Notes under the pieces: model-generated
Told to the model about the DNA's origin: nothing
The model's input: only the letters and a program-made list of their open reading frames with translations
The model's database searches: none
Translations under genes and position numbers: made by a program
Shown here: positions 42,881 to 51,988 of the stretch, in pieces
How positions within the stretch are numbered: position 1 is the first letter of the stretch
Layout of the letters: the number at the start of each line of letters is the position of its first letter
From: Cypionkella psychrotolerans
GTDB lineage: Bacteria > Pseudomonadota > Alphaproteobacteria > Rhodobacterales > Rhodobacteraceae
Direction: 5' to 3'
Length of the DNA stretch: 64,000 bases
Assembly: GCF_001294535.1 (NCBI RefSeq)
Contig: NZ_LGIC01000090.1
Coordinates: forward strand, 168,093-232,092

Positions 42881-43734
42881 GACTGCGTTTGAGCCTTGTG
42901 GTTTTGGCCCTGTCAGCCGCCGCTCCGGTCAGTGCGGAGGTCATCTTATCCTGTACCTTCCCCACGATTCCTTCTGTTGTGATGCGTTTTCCCGAGGGCT
43001 TGGAGAGCGGAAAACAGATGATCGTCGGGGAACGTCCTGCAGTGCCGCTGACCGAGGGTCAAGGGGCGGGCCGTCTCATCTCGGCGGAGGTCGACGGATA
43101 TAAATTCAGGTTTGCGCCACAGAATTCGGTGATGGATGTTGAGAAAGATGACGCCCTTCTGATTTCCGAGGCGGGAGTCTGCGTGACCATCGGCGGCCCA
43201 GTGAATGAAGCATCGTTGAAGATCGAGAAGCCCCCTACATCTGAGGCAGCAATAGCCCCCTCCGAACCCGTACAAACCGCGGAAGATCGCGGCAACTGGC
43301 GTGTCAGCGAAGATAAATCCGCCTTTGATGATAGCCGGACTGTCGTGCTTTCGCTGAGTTCTGATCAGCCGATTGCGGGCCGCTTTGCTGCTGCCAGCCC
43401 TGCCGAGATTTATCTGCGCTGCCAAGAGAACAGCACATCACTTTATCTGGTGCTGAACGATCAATTTTTGTCGGATATTCAAGGCTTTGGATCGGTTGAC
43501 TACCGGATCGACGAGCAAAAGGCGTCTGTCGCACGCATGACGGCTTCAACCGACAATCAAGCGCTTGGCCTTTGGGATGGGGGGAAGTCCATCCCGCTGA
43601 TCAAGAAACTGATGATGGGCAAATCTGTGGTGTTTCGCGCGACACCCTTCAACGAAAGCCCGATAGAGTTTTCTTTCACGCTTGCAGGGCTGGAAAACGC
43701 AGTAAGACCATTGAAAGAGGCCTGTGTATGGTAA
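42877..43734 (+). CDS. Exported VasI-like protein inside the ABC operon
   Basis: A 285-residue protein with a signal peptide (LVVLALSAAAPVSA). The C-terminal half (about 135-285) follows the pattern of type VI secretion-associated VasI: NWRVSEDKSAFDDSRTVVLSL, EIYLRCQENSTSLYLVL, VDYRIDEQKA, and SPIEFSFTLAGLENAVRPLKEAC. The N-terminal half has paired cysteines and is not recognised. It overlaps the ATPase gene by four bases yet uses noticeably less GC-biased codons than its neighbours. No other type VI gene is present. Confidence 0.75.
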   Translation: MRLRLSLVVLALSAAAPVSAEVILSCTFPTIPSVVMRFPEGLESGKQMIVGERPAVPLTEGQGAGRLISAEVDGYKFRFAPQNSVMDVEKDDALLISEAGVCVTIGGPVNEASLKIEKPPTSEAAIAPSEPVQTAEDRGNWRVSEDKSAFDDSRTVVLSLSSDQPIAGRFAAASPAEIYLRCQENSTSLYLVLNDQFLSDIQGFGSVDYRIDEQKASVARMTASTDNQALGLWDGGKSIPLIKKLMMGKSVVFRATPFNESPIEFSFTLAGLENAVRPLKEACVW

Positions 43735-43789
43735 GCGGCACACGGGTAGCAGTAAGGGTCGGGATTGATTGCAGCAGGGATGGCCCAAA

Positions 43790-44935
43790 ATGAGAAAACT
43801 ACCGCAATGGGCCGATGTGGTGTTGGTGCCGCTGATCTCGCTTTTGCTGGCGGCATTGGTCGCGGCGCTTGTGCTTTTGGCGATTGGGCAAAGCCCGACG
43901 GCTGCGCTGGGGATCATGGTGGAGGGCGCGTTTGGCTCGGCCAATGGCTGGGGCTATACGCTGTATTACACCACCAGCTTCATCTTTACCGGGCTGTCGG
44001 TGATCGTGGCGTTTCATGCCGGGTTGTTCAACATCGGCGGTGAGGGGCAGGCGCAGCTGGGCGGGCTGGGCGTGGCGCTGGTGTGTCTGGCACTGCCTTG
44101 GCCGCATTGGACCCTTGCGCTGCTAGCAGCGACCTTGGCGGCGGCGGTTTTTGGCGCGGCTTGGGCGGCGATCCCGGCGTATTTGCAGGCGAAACGTGGT
44201 TCTCATATCGTGATTACCACGATCATGTTCAATTATATCGCAAGCGCTTTGATCGTCTACATGCTGGTTGATGTGCTGCGGCCTGCGGGGCAGATGGACC
44301 CTGCCTCGGCGCGGTTCCCTGTGGGCGCGAAGCTGCCTGCGCTGAGCGACATGCCGTTTTTGCGCGAGTTTTTCGCGCGGCTGAACCCCGATGGCACGCC
44401 AAGGCTGACCAAGGCCGGGGTGGCGATGTATTCCAACGTGCCTGCGAATGTGACGCTGTTCATTGCGCTGGCGGCCTGCGTGGTGGTGTGGTTGCTGCTG
44501 TGGCGCACGCGGCTGGGCTATCAGATTAGGGCGTTTGGCAAATCGGAAGCGGCGTCGAAATACGCCGGGATCAATCCGGTGAAGATCACCATGATTGCGA
44601 TGCTGATTTCGGGCGGTTTGGCCGGGATGATGGCGATCAACAACGTGATGGGGTCGGCGGAGCGGTTGTTGCAGAACTCGGCAGAGGGCGCGGGCTTTAT
44701 TGGCATCGCGGTGGCTTTGATGGGGCGCAACCATCCGCTGGGGGTGTTGCTCGCGGCGCTGCTGTTCGGGTTTTTGTATCAGGGCGGGGCGGCTTTGGGG
44801 CTGAATACCACGATTCCGATTGAGATGCGGATCGTGGTGCAGGGGCTGGTGATCCTGTTCACCGGGGCGCTGGATCAGATGGTGCGGATGCTGCTGGTTT
44901 GGCTGTTCAGCTTTGGGCGAAAGGCGGCGGTCTGA
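43790..44935 (+). CDS. ABC transporter permease, nucleoside-type, first subunit
   Basis: A 381-residue inner-membrane permease of the branched-chain/ribose/nucleoside family (YufP-like), with about nine to ten hydrophobic helices. Landmarks are VAFHAGLFNIGGEGQAQLGGLG, AKRGSHIVITTIMFNYIA and AFGKSEAASKYAGINPVKIT. ATG 43790 begins MRKLPQWADVV. It is separated from the ATPase gene by the VasI-like gene and 55 nt, while its partner permease overlaps it by one base. Confidence 0.94.
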   Translation: MRKLPQWADVVLVPLISLLLAALVAALVLLAIGQSPTAALGIMVEGAFGSANGWGYTLYYTTSFIFTGLSVIVAFHAGLFNIGGEGQAQLGGLGVALVCLALPWPHWTLALLAATLAAAVFGAAWAAIPAYLQAKRGSHIVITTIMFNYIASALIVYMLVDVLRPAGQMDPASARFPVGAKLPALSDMPFLREFFARLNPDGTPRLTKAGVAMYSNVPANVTLFIALAACVVVWLLLWRTRLGYQIRAFGKSEAASKYAGINPVKITMIAMLISGGLAGMMAINNVMGSAERLLQNSAEGAGFIGIAVALMGRNHPLGVLLAALLFGFLYQGGAALGLNTTIPIEMRIVVQGLVILFTGALDQMVRMLLVWLFSFGRKAAV

Positions 44936-45903
44936 TGGACTATGAAACGCTGATGCAGATTTTAGGCTCCACGGTGCGGTTGGGCACGCCGTTGCTGTTG
45001 GCTTGTTTGGCGGGGTTGTTTTCCGAGCGCGCCGGAATTTTCGACATCGGGCTGGAAGGCAAGATGTTGGCGGCGGCGATGGCGGCGGGATCGGTCGCGG
45101 CGATGTCGGGCTCGGCTTGGGTGGGGCTGTTGGCCGGGATTGGGGCGTCGCTGATTTTCGCGATGCTGCATGGGGTGGCCTCGATTACGTTTCGCGGCAA
45201 TCAGTTGATCTCGGGCGTGGCGCTGAATTTCCTGTCGTCGGGGATCACGGTGCTGGTGGCGCAGGCGTTGTTTGGTCAGGGAGGGCGGACGCCACCTTTG
45301 GCGGGCGATGCGCGGTTCAACCCGATCACTTTGCCCTTCGCGGAAAGCCTGAAGGATGTGCCGCTGATTGGGCCGCTGTATTATGAGGTGATCTCGGGCC
45401 ATTCGATCCTGGTCTATGCGGCGATGGCTTTCGTGCCGCTTTCTTGGTGGGTGCTGTACCGGACGCGGTTTGGTCTGCGGCTGCGCGCGGTGGGCGAAAA
45501 CCCGGCGGCGGTGGATACGGCGGGGGTTTCGGTGGTGGGTCTGCGCTATGCGGCGCTGGCGATCACCGGGGTTTTATGTGGCATTGCCGGGGCTTACATG
45601 GCCACCGCTCTGCAAGCGGGCTTTGGCCGGGAGATGACGGCGGGGCGCGGCTATATTGCGCTGGCGGCACTGATCTTCGCGAAATGGCGGCCTTGGCAGG
45701 CACTGGGCGCGACGATGCTGTTTGGGTTTTTCCAAGCTTTGGCGCTGCGGCCCGATGTGGTCGAACGGGTGGCGCAGTTCAAAGTCCCGGTCTCGATGCT
45801 GGATGCTTTGCCCTATATCCTGACCGTGCTGGTGCTGGCGGGCTTTGTCGGCAAAGCCATCCCGCCGCGTGCGGGCGGCGAGCCCTATGTGAAAGAGCGC
45901 TGA
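44935..45903 (+). CDS. ABC transporter permease, nucleoside-type, second subunit
   Basis: A 322-residue permease (YufQ-like) with about nine hydrophobic helices. It contains LFSERAGIFDIGLEGKMLAAAM, FRGNQLISGVALNFLSSGI and RAVGENPAAVDTAGVSVVGLRY, typical of the second permease of BMP systems. The ATG overlaps the previous stop by one base. A hairpin element follows the stop. Confidence 0.95.
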   Translation: MDYETLMQILGSTVRLGTPLLLACLAGLFSERAGIFDIGLEGKMLAAAMAAGSVAAMSGSAWVGLLAGIGASLIFAMLHGVASITFRGNQLISGVALNFLSSGITVLVAQALFGQGGRTPPLAGDARFNPITLPFAESLKDVPLIGPLYYEVISGHSILVYAAMAFVPLSWWVLYRTRFGLRLRAVGENPAAVDTAGVSVVGLRYAALAITGVLCGIAGAYMATALQAGFGREMTAGRGYIALAALIFAKWRPWQALGATMLFGFFQALALRPDVVERVAQFKVPVSMLDALPYILTVLVLAGFVGKAIPPRAGGEPYVKER

Positions 45904-45934
45904 GGGGGTCCGGGGGATGTGAAATCCCCCGGCG
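45904..45934. repeat. Post-stop GTGAA-loop hairpin, copy 3
   Basis: A 9-bp perfect stem (45910-45918 with 45924-45932) is closed by the loop GTGAA, directly after the permease stop. It lacks the GTCATCCTCTG box of copies 1 and 2 but keeps loop and position. Confidence 0.7.
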
Positions 45935-45954
45935 TTTAGCAAAGAGGACAGCCG

Positions 45955-46761
<807 letters not shown>

Positions 46762-46794
46762 CGGCCACAAGGGTTTGACAACCCCGGCAAACCC

Positions 46795-46836
46795 GCGCAA
46801 GGCTTGAGGAAATTCTTCTCTTTCCGGGCCTTGCGC
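46795..46836 (+). promoter_or_regulatory. Long hairpin ending two nt before the TauE start codon
   Basis: The outer 9-bp stem (46795-46803 with 46828-46836) and inner 5-bp stem (46808-46812 with 46821-46825) place the only SD-like sequence (TGAGGA) inside the structure. It may be a terminator-like end of the upstream operon or control translation. Confidence 0.5.
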
Positions 46837-46838
46837 CA

Positions 46839-47765
46839 ATGCAAATCTACCTCCCCATCGCCGAGGTTTCGATCAACGCCTTCCTGTTGTTGGGATTGGG
46901 CGGCATGGTCGGGTTTTTGTCGGGGATGTTTGGCGTCGGCGGCGGCTTTCTGATCACACCGCTGCTGTTGTTCGTCGGCGTGCCGCCCGGCGTGGCGGTG
47001 GCGACCGGGGCGAACCAAGTGGTGGCCTCGTCTATTTCCGGCGTGCTGGTGCAAATGAAGCGCAAGGGCGTCGATTTTCGCATGGGATTGGTGCTGCTGG
47101 CGGGCGGTTTTGCGGGCTCATTCATCGGGGTGCAGGTGTTTGCCTGGATGACGGCTTTGGGGCAGATCGACCTGTTCGTGCAGTTGAGCTATGTGCTGTT
47201 TCTCGGCCTGATCGGCTCGATGATGTTCGCCGAAAGCACGCGGGCGCTGATCCGGGCGCATCGGGCGGGGGCTGCCGCGCCAATCCGGCGGGCGCATGTC
47301 CACACTTGGGTGCATAAGCTGCCGTTGCAGATGAAATTCCGCGCCTCGGGGCTATATATCTCGGTGCTGCCACCGGCGGCGATTGGCGCTGCGGTAGGGT
47401 TTCTCTCGGCGATCATGGGGGTCGGCGGCGGCTTCATTCTGGTGCCAGCGATGATTTACCTTTTGGGGATGCCGACGCGGGTGGTGGTCGGCACCTCGCT
47501 GTTCCAGATCATCTTTGTCACCGGCTTCACCACGATCATGCATGCGATCAACAGCCAGACCGTCGATATGATGCTGGCGTTTCTGTTGATAATGGGCGGG
47601 GTGATCGGCGCGCAGATCGGCGCACGGCTGTCGACCCGGCTGAAAGCGGAACAGTTGCGCATCATGCTGGCGGTGCTGGTGCTGACGGTCAGCTTCAAAA
47701 TCGCGCTGGATCTGCTGCTGCAACCGGCCGAGTTGTTCACGGTGACGCCGGGGCTGTTGCCATGA
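46839..47765 (+). CDS. TauE/SafE-family sulfite/organosulfonate exporter
   Basis: A 308-residue membrane protein with two homologous halves, each with the family motif: GLGGMVGFLSGMFGVGGGFLITPLLL near the N-terminus and GFLSAIMGVGGGFILVPAMIYLLG after about residue 185. Such proteins export sulfite or organosulfonates. The start is placed at 46839 by its conserved N-terminus, although no Shine-Dalgarno is free directly upstream. It overlaps the next gene by four bases. Confidence 0.93.
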   Translation: MQIYLPIAEVSINAFLLLGLGGMVGFLSGMFGVGGGFLITPLLLFVGVPPGVAVATGANQVVASSISGVLVQMKRKGVDFRMGLVLLAGGFAGSFIGVQVFAWMTALGQIDLFVQLSYVLFLGLIGSMMFAESTRALIRAHRAGAAAPIRRAHVHTWVHKLPLQMKFRASGLYISVLPPAAIGAAVGFLSAIMGVGGGFILVPAMIYLLGMPTRVVVGTSLFQIIFVTGFTTIMHAINSQTVDMMLAFLLIMGGVIGAQIGARLSTRLKAEQLRIMLAVLVLTVSFKIALDLLLQPAELFTVTPGLLP

Positions 47766-48529
47766 TCCGCGCGTTGATCCTGCTGCTGGCCCTCACAACT
47801 GCCGTGGCCAGCCCTGCCCTCGCCAATGAGGCTTTGGTCAGCGGCCTCAGCCAAAACCGGGTGCAGATCACCGCGAATTTCGATGGCTCGGAAATCTTGA
47901 TCTATGGCGCGGTGAAGCGCGACTCGCCCGCCCCAAAAGGCCCGCCGCTTGAGGTGATCGTGACGGTCGAAGGCCCCAGCACCGCCCTGATCATCCGCCG
48001 CAAGGAACGCGTCGCCGGGATCTGGCTGAACCGCTCCTCGGTCAATGTCGATGCAGCGCCGAGCTTTTACGCGGTGGCGACCACCGACAAGCTCGATAAA
48101 ATCCTGTCGGGCACCGAGGATCTGCGCCACCATATCACCATTCCGCAAGTGATCCGCGCGGTGGGCATCAGCGATGAGGCCGAGAACGCCCCGGATTTTG
48201 TCGCCGCTTTAGAGCGGATAAGGCTGGATGATAGCCGCTACCGCATCGCCGAACGCTCGGTGCAACTGGCGGATGAGACGCTGTTTCGCACCGATGTGGC
48301 GCTGCCTGCCAACCTGACCGAAGGCAATTACAAGGTGCGCCTGTTCATCCTGCGCGGCGGCGTGGTGCTGGATACCCAAGAACGCCTGATCGCGGTGCGC
48401 AAGGCCGGGTTGGAGCGTTTCCTCTACAACCTCGCGCATCAGCAACCGCTGCTCTACGGCGTGCTCTCACTGGTGATGGCGGCGGTGGCGGGCTGGGGCG
48501 CATCCGCCGCGTTCCGGTTCGTGCGCTGA
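47762..48529 (+). CDS. TIGR02186-family exported membrane protein
   Basis: A 255-residue protein with signal peptide and one C-terminal membrane helix (about 232-250). The mature part has ISANFDGSEILIYGAV-like, VTVEGPSTALIIRRKERVAGIWLN and RSVQLADETLFRTDVALPANLTEG, the pattern of TIGR02186, a family regularly paired with TauE genes in alphaproteobacteria. The paired position with a 4-nt overlap supports a joint function, not yet defined. Confidence 0.9.
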   Translation: MIRALILLLALTTAVASPALANEALVSGLSQNRVQITANFDGSEILIYGAVKRDSPAPKGPPLEVIVTVEGPSTALIIRRKERVAGIWLNRSSVNVDAAPSFYAVATTDKLDKILSGTEDLRHHITIPQVIRAVGISDEAENAPDFVAALERIRLDDSRYRIAERSVQLADETLFRTDVALPANLTEGNYKVRLFILRGGVVLDTQERLIAVRKAGLERFLYNLAHQQPLLYGVLSLVMAAVAGWGASAAFRFVR

Positions 48530-48551
48530 GACCCCGCAAACGCGCTTCAGC

Positions 48552-48665
48552 TTGCTCTTTTGGAAATACTCCCCCCGGAGGGTCCAACCTCTCCAGCAAG
48601 ACACCGCATCCGATCGTCCCCCGGCAGCGCCGCCGCGTGGTGGCTCAATGCCACCCAAGGCGGCA
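48552..48665. repeat. Structured extragenic repeat, copy B (nested hairpin)
   Basis: It matches copy A at 19547: 30-nt box at 48552-48581, second box at 48609-48635, outer stem 48629-48634/48659-48664, inner stem 48639-48644/48650-48655, loop TCAAT. Spacers of 4 and 3 nt are the same, while the inner stem sequence differs by paired changes. It lies after the stop of the minus-strand MATE gene. Confidence 0.8.
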
Positions 48666-48677
48666 CCCCGGTTCCGC

Positions 48678-49985
48678 TCAGCGCAGCGCGGCAGGCAAGG
48701 CCCGCCACAGGGTCAGCGCGCGCAGCAGGTTCAGCAGCATCAGTGCCGCCCACAGCCCATGATTGCCCGCAAGCGGGATCAGCACCACCAGCCCAACCGC
48801 GTACAGCGCCACCGCGATCAGCATCGCGCGCAGCATCGCCCCGGTCAGCAGTGCACCGATAAACACGCCGTCGAAGATCCAGCTTGCCACGCCCAAAACG
48901 GGGGCGGCCACCAACCACGGCAGGTAGTGCCGCGCTTCGGCCTGCACATCCTGCGCCGTGGTCATCACCCCGATGATCTGGCCGCCGAACACCGCAAACA
49001 GCAGCGCCATCAGGGTCGCCCCGGCAAAGCCCCATTGCATCGCTATCGCCTTGGCGCGGCGTGCCTGCGGCCAAGCCTGCGCGCCGACCGCTTGGCCCAC
49101 CAGCGCCTCGGCAGCGAAGGCAAAGCCGTCGAGCGCATAGGCGGTCAGTTCCAGAAACTGCATCAGCACGTGATTGGCGGCCAGCGTCACATCGCCAAAA
49201 CGCGCGCCTAAGAACACAAAGCTGGTGAACGACAGTTGCAGCAATACCGAGCGGCCCATGATGTCGCGGCTCGCATGGAACATCGCGCGCAAGGGTGCTG
49301 CGTGAAACACCCTGCCCCAAGCGTCACGCAGCACCGTGCCGAAACCATCCCGCGCCAACCACAAAGCCAGCGCCAACCCGGCCCATTCGGCAATCAGCGT
49401 GGCTGTCGCCACACCGCCGACGCCCCAATGCAGCCCCAGCACAAACCACAGGTTCAGCGCCACGTTCAGCCCGTTCTGCAGCAGTTGCAGCACCAGCACC
49501 GCCCGCGTGCGCTCCAGCGCGATCAGCCAGCCGGACAGCGCGTAGAGCATGATCGTCGCGGGCGCGCCCCAGATGCGGATGCCAAGATAGATGCGGGCGT
49601 AGCCTTCGACCGCCTGAGACGCCGGGGCGGCTTGGAACGCCGCCCAGAACAGCGGCGCTTGCAGAAGGATCAGCGCCAACCCCGCCGCGCCCCCAATCAG
49701 CAAAGCCCGCAGCAGCACGGCGCTGCGTTCGGCCAGATCGCCCGCGCCCTGCGCTTGGGCCGCAAGGCCCGAGGTCGACATCCGCAGAAAGCCGAAAATC
49801 CAGTAGAGCGTGGTCAGGATCACCGCACCCAAACCCACCGCCCCCAACGGGGCCGCCTGCCCGATCTGGCCGATCACCGCCACATCGACCGCGCCCAACA
49901 GCGGCACGGTGGCATTGGCAATCACGATGGGAAAGGCGATGCGCAGCAGGCGTTTGTGGCTGATCTCGGCGCGGGTTGCGATCAC
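48678..49985 (-). CDS. MATE-family multidrug efflux transporter
   Basis: A 435-residue inner-membrane antiporter with about twelve hydrophobic helices and the MATE pattern (AFPIVIANATVPLLGAVDVAVIGQIG at the N-terminus, FGFLRMSTSGLAAQAQGAG). GTG 49985 is taken as start because it overlaps the preceding stop as GTGA; the frame is open for 48 more codons, but those run under the thioesterase gene. It exports drugs or metabolites with Na+ or H+. Confidence 0.9.
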   Translation of the reverse strand: MIATRAEISHKRLLRIAFPIVIANATVPLLGAVDVAVIGQIGQAAPLGAVGLGAVILTTLYWIFGFLRMSTSGLAAQAQGAGDLAERSAVLLRALLIGGAAGLALILLQAPLFWAAFQAAPASQAVEGYARIYLGIRIWGAPATIMLYALSGWLIALERTRAVLVLQLLQNGLNVALNLWFVLGLHWGVGGVATATLIAEWAGLALALWLARDGFGTVLRDAWGRVFHAAPLRAMFHASRDIMGRSVLLQLSFTSFVFLGARFGDVTLAANHVLMQFLELTAYALDGFAFAAEALVGQAVGAQAWPQARRAKAIAMQWGFAGATLMALLFAVFGGQIIGVMTTAQDVQAEARHYLPWLVAAPVLGVASWIFDGVFIGALLTGAMLRAMLIAVALYAVGLVVLIPLAGNHGLWAALMLLNLLRALTLWRALPAALR

Positions 49986-50497
49986 GCGCCGCCGTCCTGT
50001 GTGTCTTCCGGCATCAGGCAATGCACCGAGCCCAGTGCGAAGGGTCGGGCGTGGTTGTCTTGCCAAGCCTCGACCTGCACAGAGGCAAAGCGGCGGCCGG
50101 AGCGGTTCACCGTGGCCCGTGCATAGCAATCCCGCGGCAGGCCTGCGCGCAGGTAATCAACTGTGAAATCAATGGTCTTTGGCAAGGGCGGCAGTTGACC
50201 TGCCGCCACGCGCGCGGGGTCGATGCGGCCCGCTTCCAGATCATCCCACAGACAGCTCCATGCCAGACCGATCAGCGCGGTGACTTCCAGAAACGAGGCC
50301 GTCACCCCGCCATGCAGCGCGGGCAGGCTGGGATTGCCGATCAGCATCTCGGAATAGGGCAGCCAAGCGGTCAGCTCATCGCCGCGACGATCAAAGCGGA
50401 TGCCGAGGAATTCGATATAGGGCACGGCCCCGACCAGCGCCGCCAAAGCCGTATCGCGGCGGGATTTGATCACCTGTACGGGTTCGGGCCGCTTCAT
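49982..50497 (-). CDS. PaaI-family thioesterase, hot-dog fold
   Basis: A 171-residue acyl-CoA thioesterase-like protein. LPALHGGVTASFLEVTALIGLAW corresponds to the HGG motif and long helix of PaaI enzymes, and TIDFTVDYLRAGLPRDCYARATV to the following strands. It is followed by MATE and preceded by another thioesterase, each with 4-nt overlaps, so the three are one operon. The acyl substrate is unknown. Confidence 0.9.
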   Translation of the reverse strand: MKRPEPVQVIKSRRDTALAALVGAVPYIEFLGIRFDRRGDELTAWLPYSEMLIGNPSLPALHGGVTASFLEVTALIGLAWSCLWDDLEAGRIDPARVAAGQLPPLPKTIDFTVDYLRAGLPRDCYARATVNRSGRRFASVQVEAWQDNHARPFALGSVHCLMPEDTQDGGA

Positions 50498-50928
50498 GCT
50501 GCTGGCCCCTTCGGTCGCTCTAGGGTGAAAGCGCCTGTCCCCATCGCCACCGGGCGCGCGGTATCCTCATCGCAGGCGGTCACGCGCACGAAGGCGACAG
50601 ACCGCGTGACATGGTGACATTCCGCCCGCGCGGTGATGCTTTGGCCGGGGGTGGCGGGGCGCATATAGTCGATGCGCAGATCGAGGGTGGCGGTGGAGGT
50701 TGGGGCGGCGGGATGGCTCATCACCGAAGCCCCTGAGGCAGTGTCCATCAGCGCCGAAATCGCCCCGCCATGCAAAACACCCGTGGCGGGATCACCGACC
50801 AACCGCGCATCCCATGGCATGGTGATGGTGGCGCTGCCCGCCCCGAGTTCGGTCAACTCCATCGCCAGCGCGCGGGAAAACGGCAAGGCTTGGATGAATT
50901 GGCGGGCGATGGTGAGGATATCAGTCAT
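50494..50928 (-). CDS. PaaI-family thioesterase, second copy
   Basis: A 144-residue hot-dog thioesterase. GVLHGGAISALMDTASGASVM is the HGG-helix motif with the catalytic-position Asp, and TLDLRIDYMRPATPGQSI the following strands. Sequence similarity to the neighbour at 49982 suggests an old tandem duplication. First gene of the thioesterase-thioesterase-MATE unit, divergent from the first MerR gene. Confidence 0.92.
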   Translation of the reverse strand: MTDILTIARQFIQALPFSRALAMELTELGAGSATITMPWDARLVGDPATGVLHGGAISALMDTASGASVMSHPAAPTSTATLDLRIDYMRPATPGQSITARAECHHVTRSVAFVRVTACDEDTARPVAMGTGAFTLERPKGPAA

Positions 50929-50979
50929 GCCGCCATAATCTCGCGCTGCGCGGCAAGTGCAAGGGGCTGCTCACAATTC

Positions 50980-51008
50980 TTGCGCCTTGCGGTTGCGGCG
51001 ACTAGTCT
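50980..51008 (+). promoter_or_regulatory. Possible promoter of the first MerR gene
   Basis: TTGCGC (50980-50985) and TAGTCT (51003-51008) are 17 nt apart, 18 nt before the MerR start codon. Confidence 0.35.
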
Positions 51009-51025
51009 GAGGCTGGGAGGCCCTT

Positions 51026-51409
51026 ATGACTGAGACTCGCCTAAGCTTCAAAGAAATGTGCGCGAAGTTCGAGGTCACGCCCCGCACTTTGCGCTATTAT
51101 GAGTATATCGAGCTGCTCGCACCGGAAAAGGATGGCCGCGCGCGGTTTTATGGCGCGCGCGAGGTGGCACGGCTGACGCTGATCCTGCGCGGGCGGCGGT
51201 TTGGCTTTTCGCTTGAGGAAATCCGGCAGTGGTTGCTGATTTATCGGCAGAAGGGCACGCAGACTCAGTTGGAGCAATGGCTTGGCATGGCGGACCGGCA
51301 ACTCGCCGATCTGACCCGGCAACAGGCCGAGTTGGAAACCAGCATCAGCGATCTGCGGGCGTTGCGCGACACCGCTGCGGCGGAAATCCGCAAATTGACC
51401 GAGATTTGA
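51026..51409 (+). CDS. MerR-family regulator 1
   Basis: A 127-residue regulator. The winged helix-turn-helix reads LSFKEMCAKFEVTPRTLRYYEYIELLAPEK, then RFYGAREVARLTLILRGRRFGFSLEEIRQWL, and a C-terminal dimerisation coiled coil (about 85-125). No metal-binding cysteines are present, so it is of the metabolic class, like LiuR. It shares its layout with the adjacent regulator at 51523 and sits directly before a beta-oxidation operon. Confidence 0.92.
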   Translation: MTETRLSFKEMCAKFEVTPRTLRYYEYIELLAPEKDGRARFYGAREVARLTLILRGRRFGFSLEEIRQWLLIYRQKGTQTQLEQWLGMADRQLADLTRQQAELETSISDLRALRDTAAAEIRKLTEI

Positions 51410-51429
51410 CATCACGTCACACGAAACTC

Positions 51430-51460
51430 TGACGTGACGTTACATTTACGTTAACGTCAA
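51430..51460. promoter_or_regulatory. ACGT-type palindromic operator between the MerR genes
   Basis: TTTACGTTAACGTCAA at 51445-51460 is a near-perfect palindrome, with TGACGTGACGT at 51430 next to it. It resembles LiuR-type sites. TACTAT at 51467-51472 may be the -10 of the second MerR gene. Confidence 0.6.
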
Positions 51461-51522
51461 GCACTCTACTATGATGGGTGAAACATCCCCATCTACCCGG
51501 CAGTGTTTGCCGAGGAAGTGCC

Positions 51523-51924
51523 ATGAGCTTGAGTGAAACCGAAACCCTGTCGATCCGCCAGATGTGCGACGCCTATCAGGTGACCGCCCGCACCTTGCGG
51601 TTTTATGAGGCGAAAGAACTGCTGTCGCCGATCCGGGCGGGCAGCCGTCGACTTTATACCAAACAGGATCGCGCAAGGTTGCAGCTGATCCTGCGCGGCA
51701 AGCGCTTTGGCTTCAGTTTGGAAGATATCCGTCAGCTGCTTGATATGTATAACAGAAATGGCAGCAATCAGGCGCAACTGGCCCGCAGCTTTGATCTGGG
51801 CCAAGACCGTCTGGCGCAGATGAAAGCCCAGCGCGACGAGTTGAGCATCGCCATCACTGAGTTGGAAGTGGAATTGCAGGGCGCAGGGGCGGCTTTGGCC
51901 AGCTTGCGCGCGGCTGCCGAATAG
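51523..51924 (+). CDS. MerR-family regulator 2 (LiuR-like)
   Basis: A 133-residue MerR regulator: LSIRQMCDAYQVTARTLRFYEAKELLSP, RLYTKQDRARLQLILRGKRFGFSLEDIRQLLDMY, then a coiled coil with Ala-rich end. It is a paralogue of the first MerR (same RTLR[Y/F]YE and LILRG[R/K]RFGFSLE[E/D]IRQ stretches). GAGGAAG lies before the ATG. It probably controls itself and the acyl-CoA genes downstream through the palindrome upstream of it; this is inferred from family and context. Confidence 0.92.
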   Translation: MSLSETETLSIRQMCDAYQVTARTLRFYEAKELLSPIRAGSRRLYTKQDRARLQLILRGKRFGFSLEDIRQLLDMYNRNGSNQAQLARSFDLGQDRLAQMKAQRDELSIAITELEVELQGAGAALASLRAAAE

Positions 51925-51988
51925 AGCCGACCCCAGAAAGCCTGCCGACTAAAGCCGACCATGAATGCCGAATTGAGGAGTAAGGCCG

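Noticed and set aside
42877..43734. Type VI secretion locus
   Set aside because: Only one VasI-like gene is present. No TssB/C sheath, Hcp, VgrG, ClpV or baseplate gene is in the window.
48552..49211. Plus-strand frame starting in the repeat element
   Set aside because: It begins in the extragenic repeat and continues antisense to the MATE gene. A similar false frame starts at the other copy (19547).
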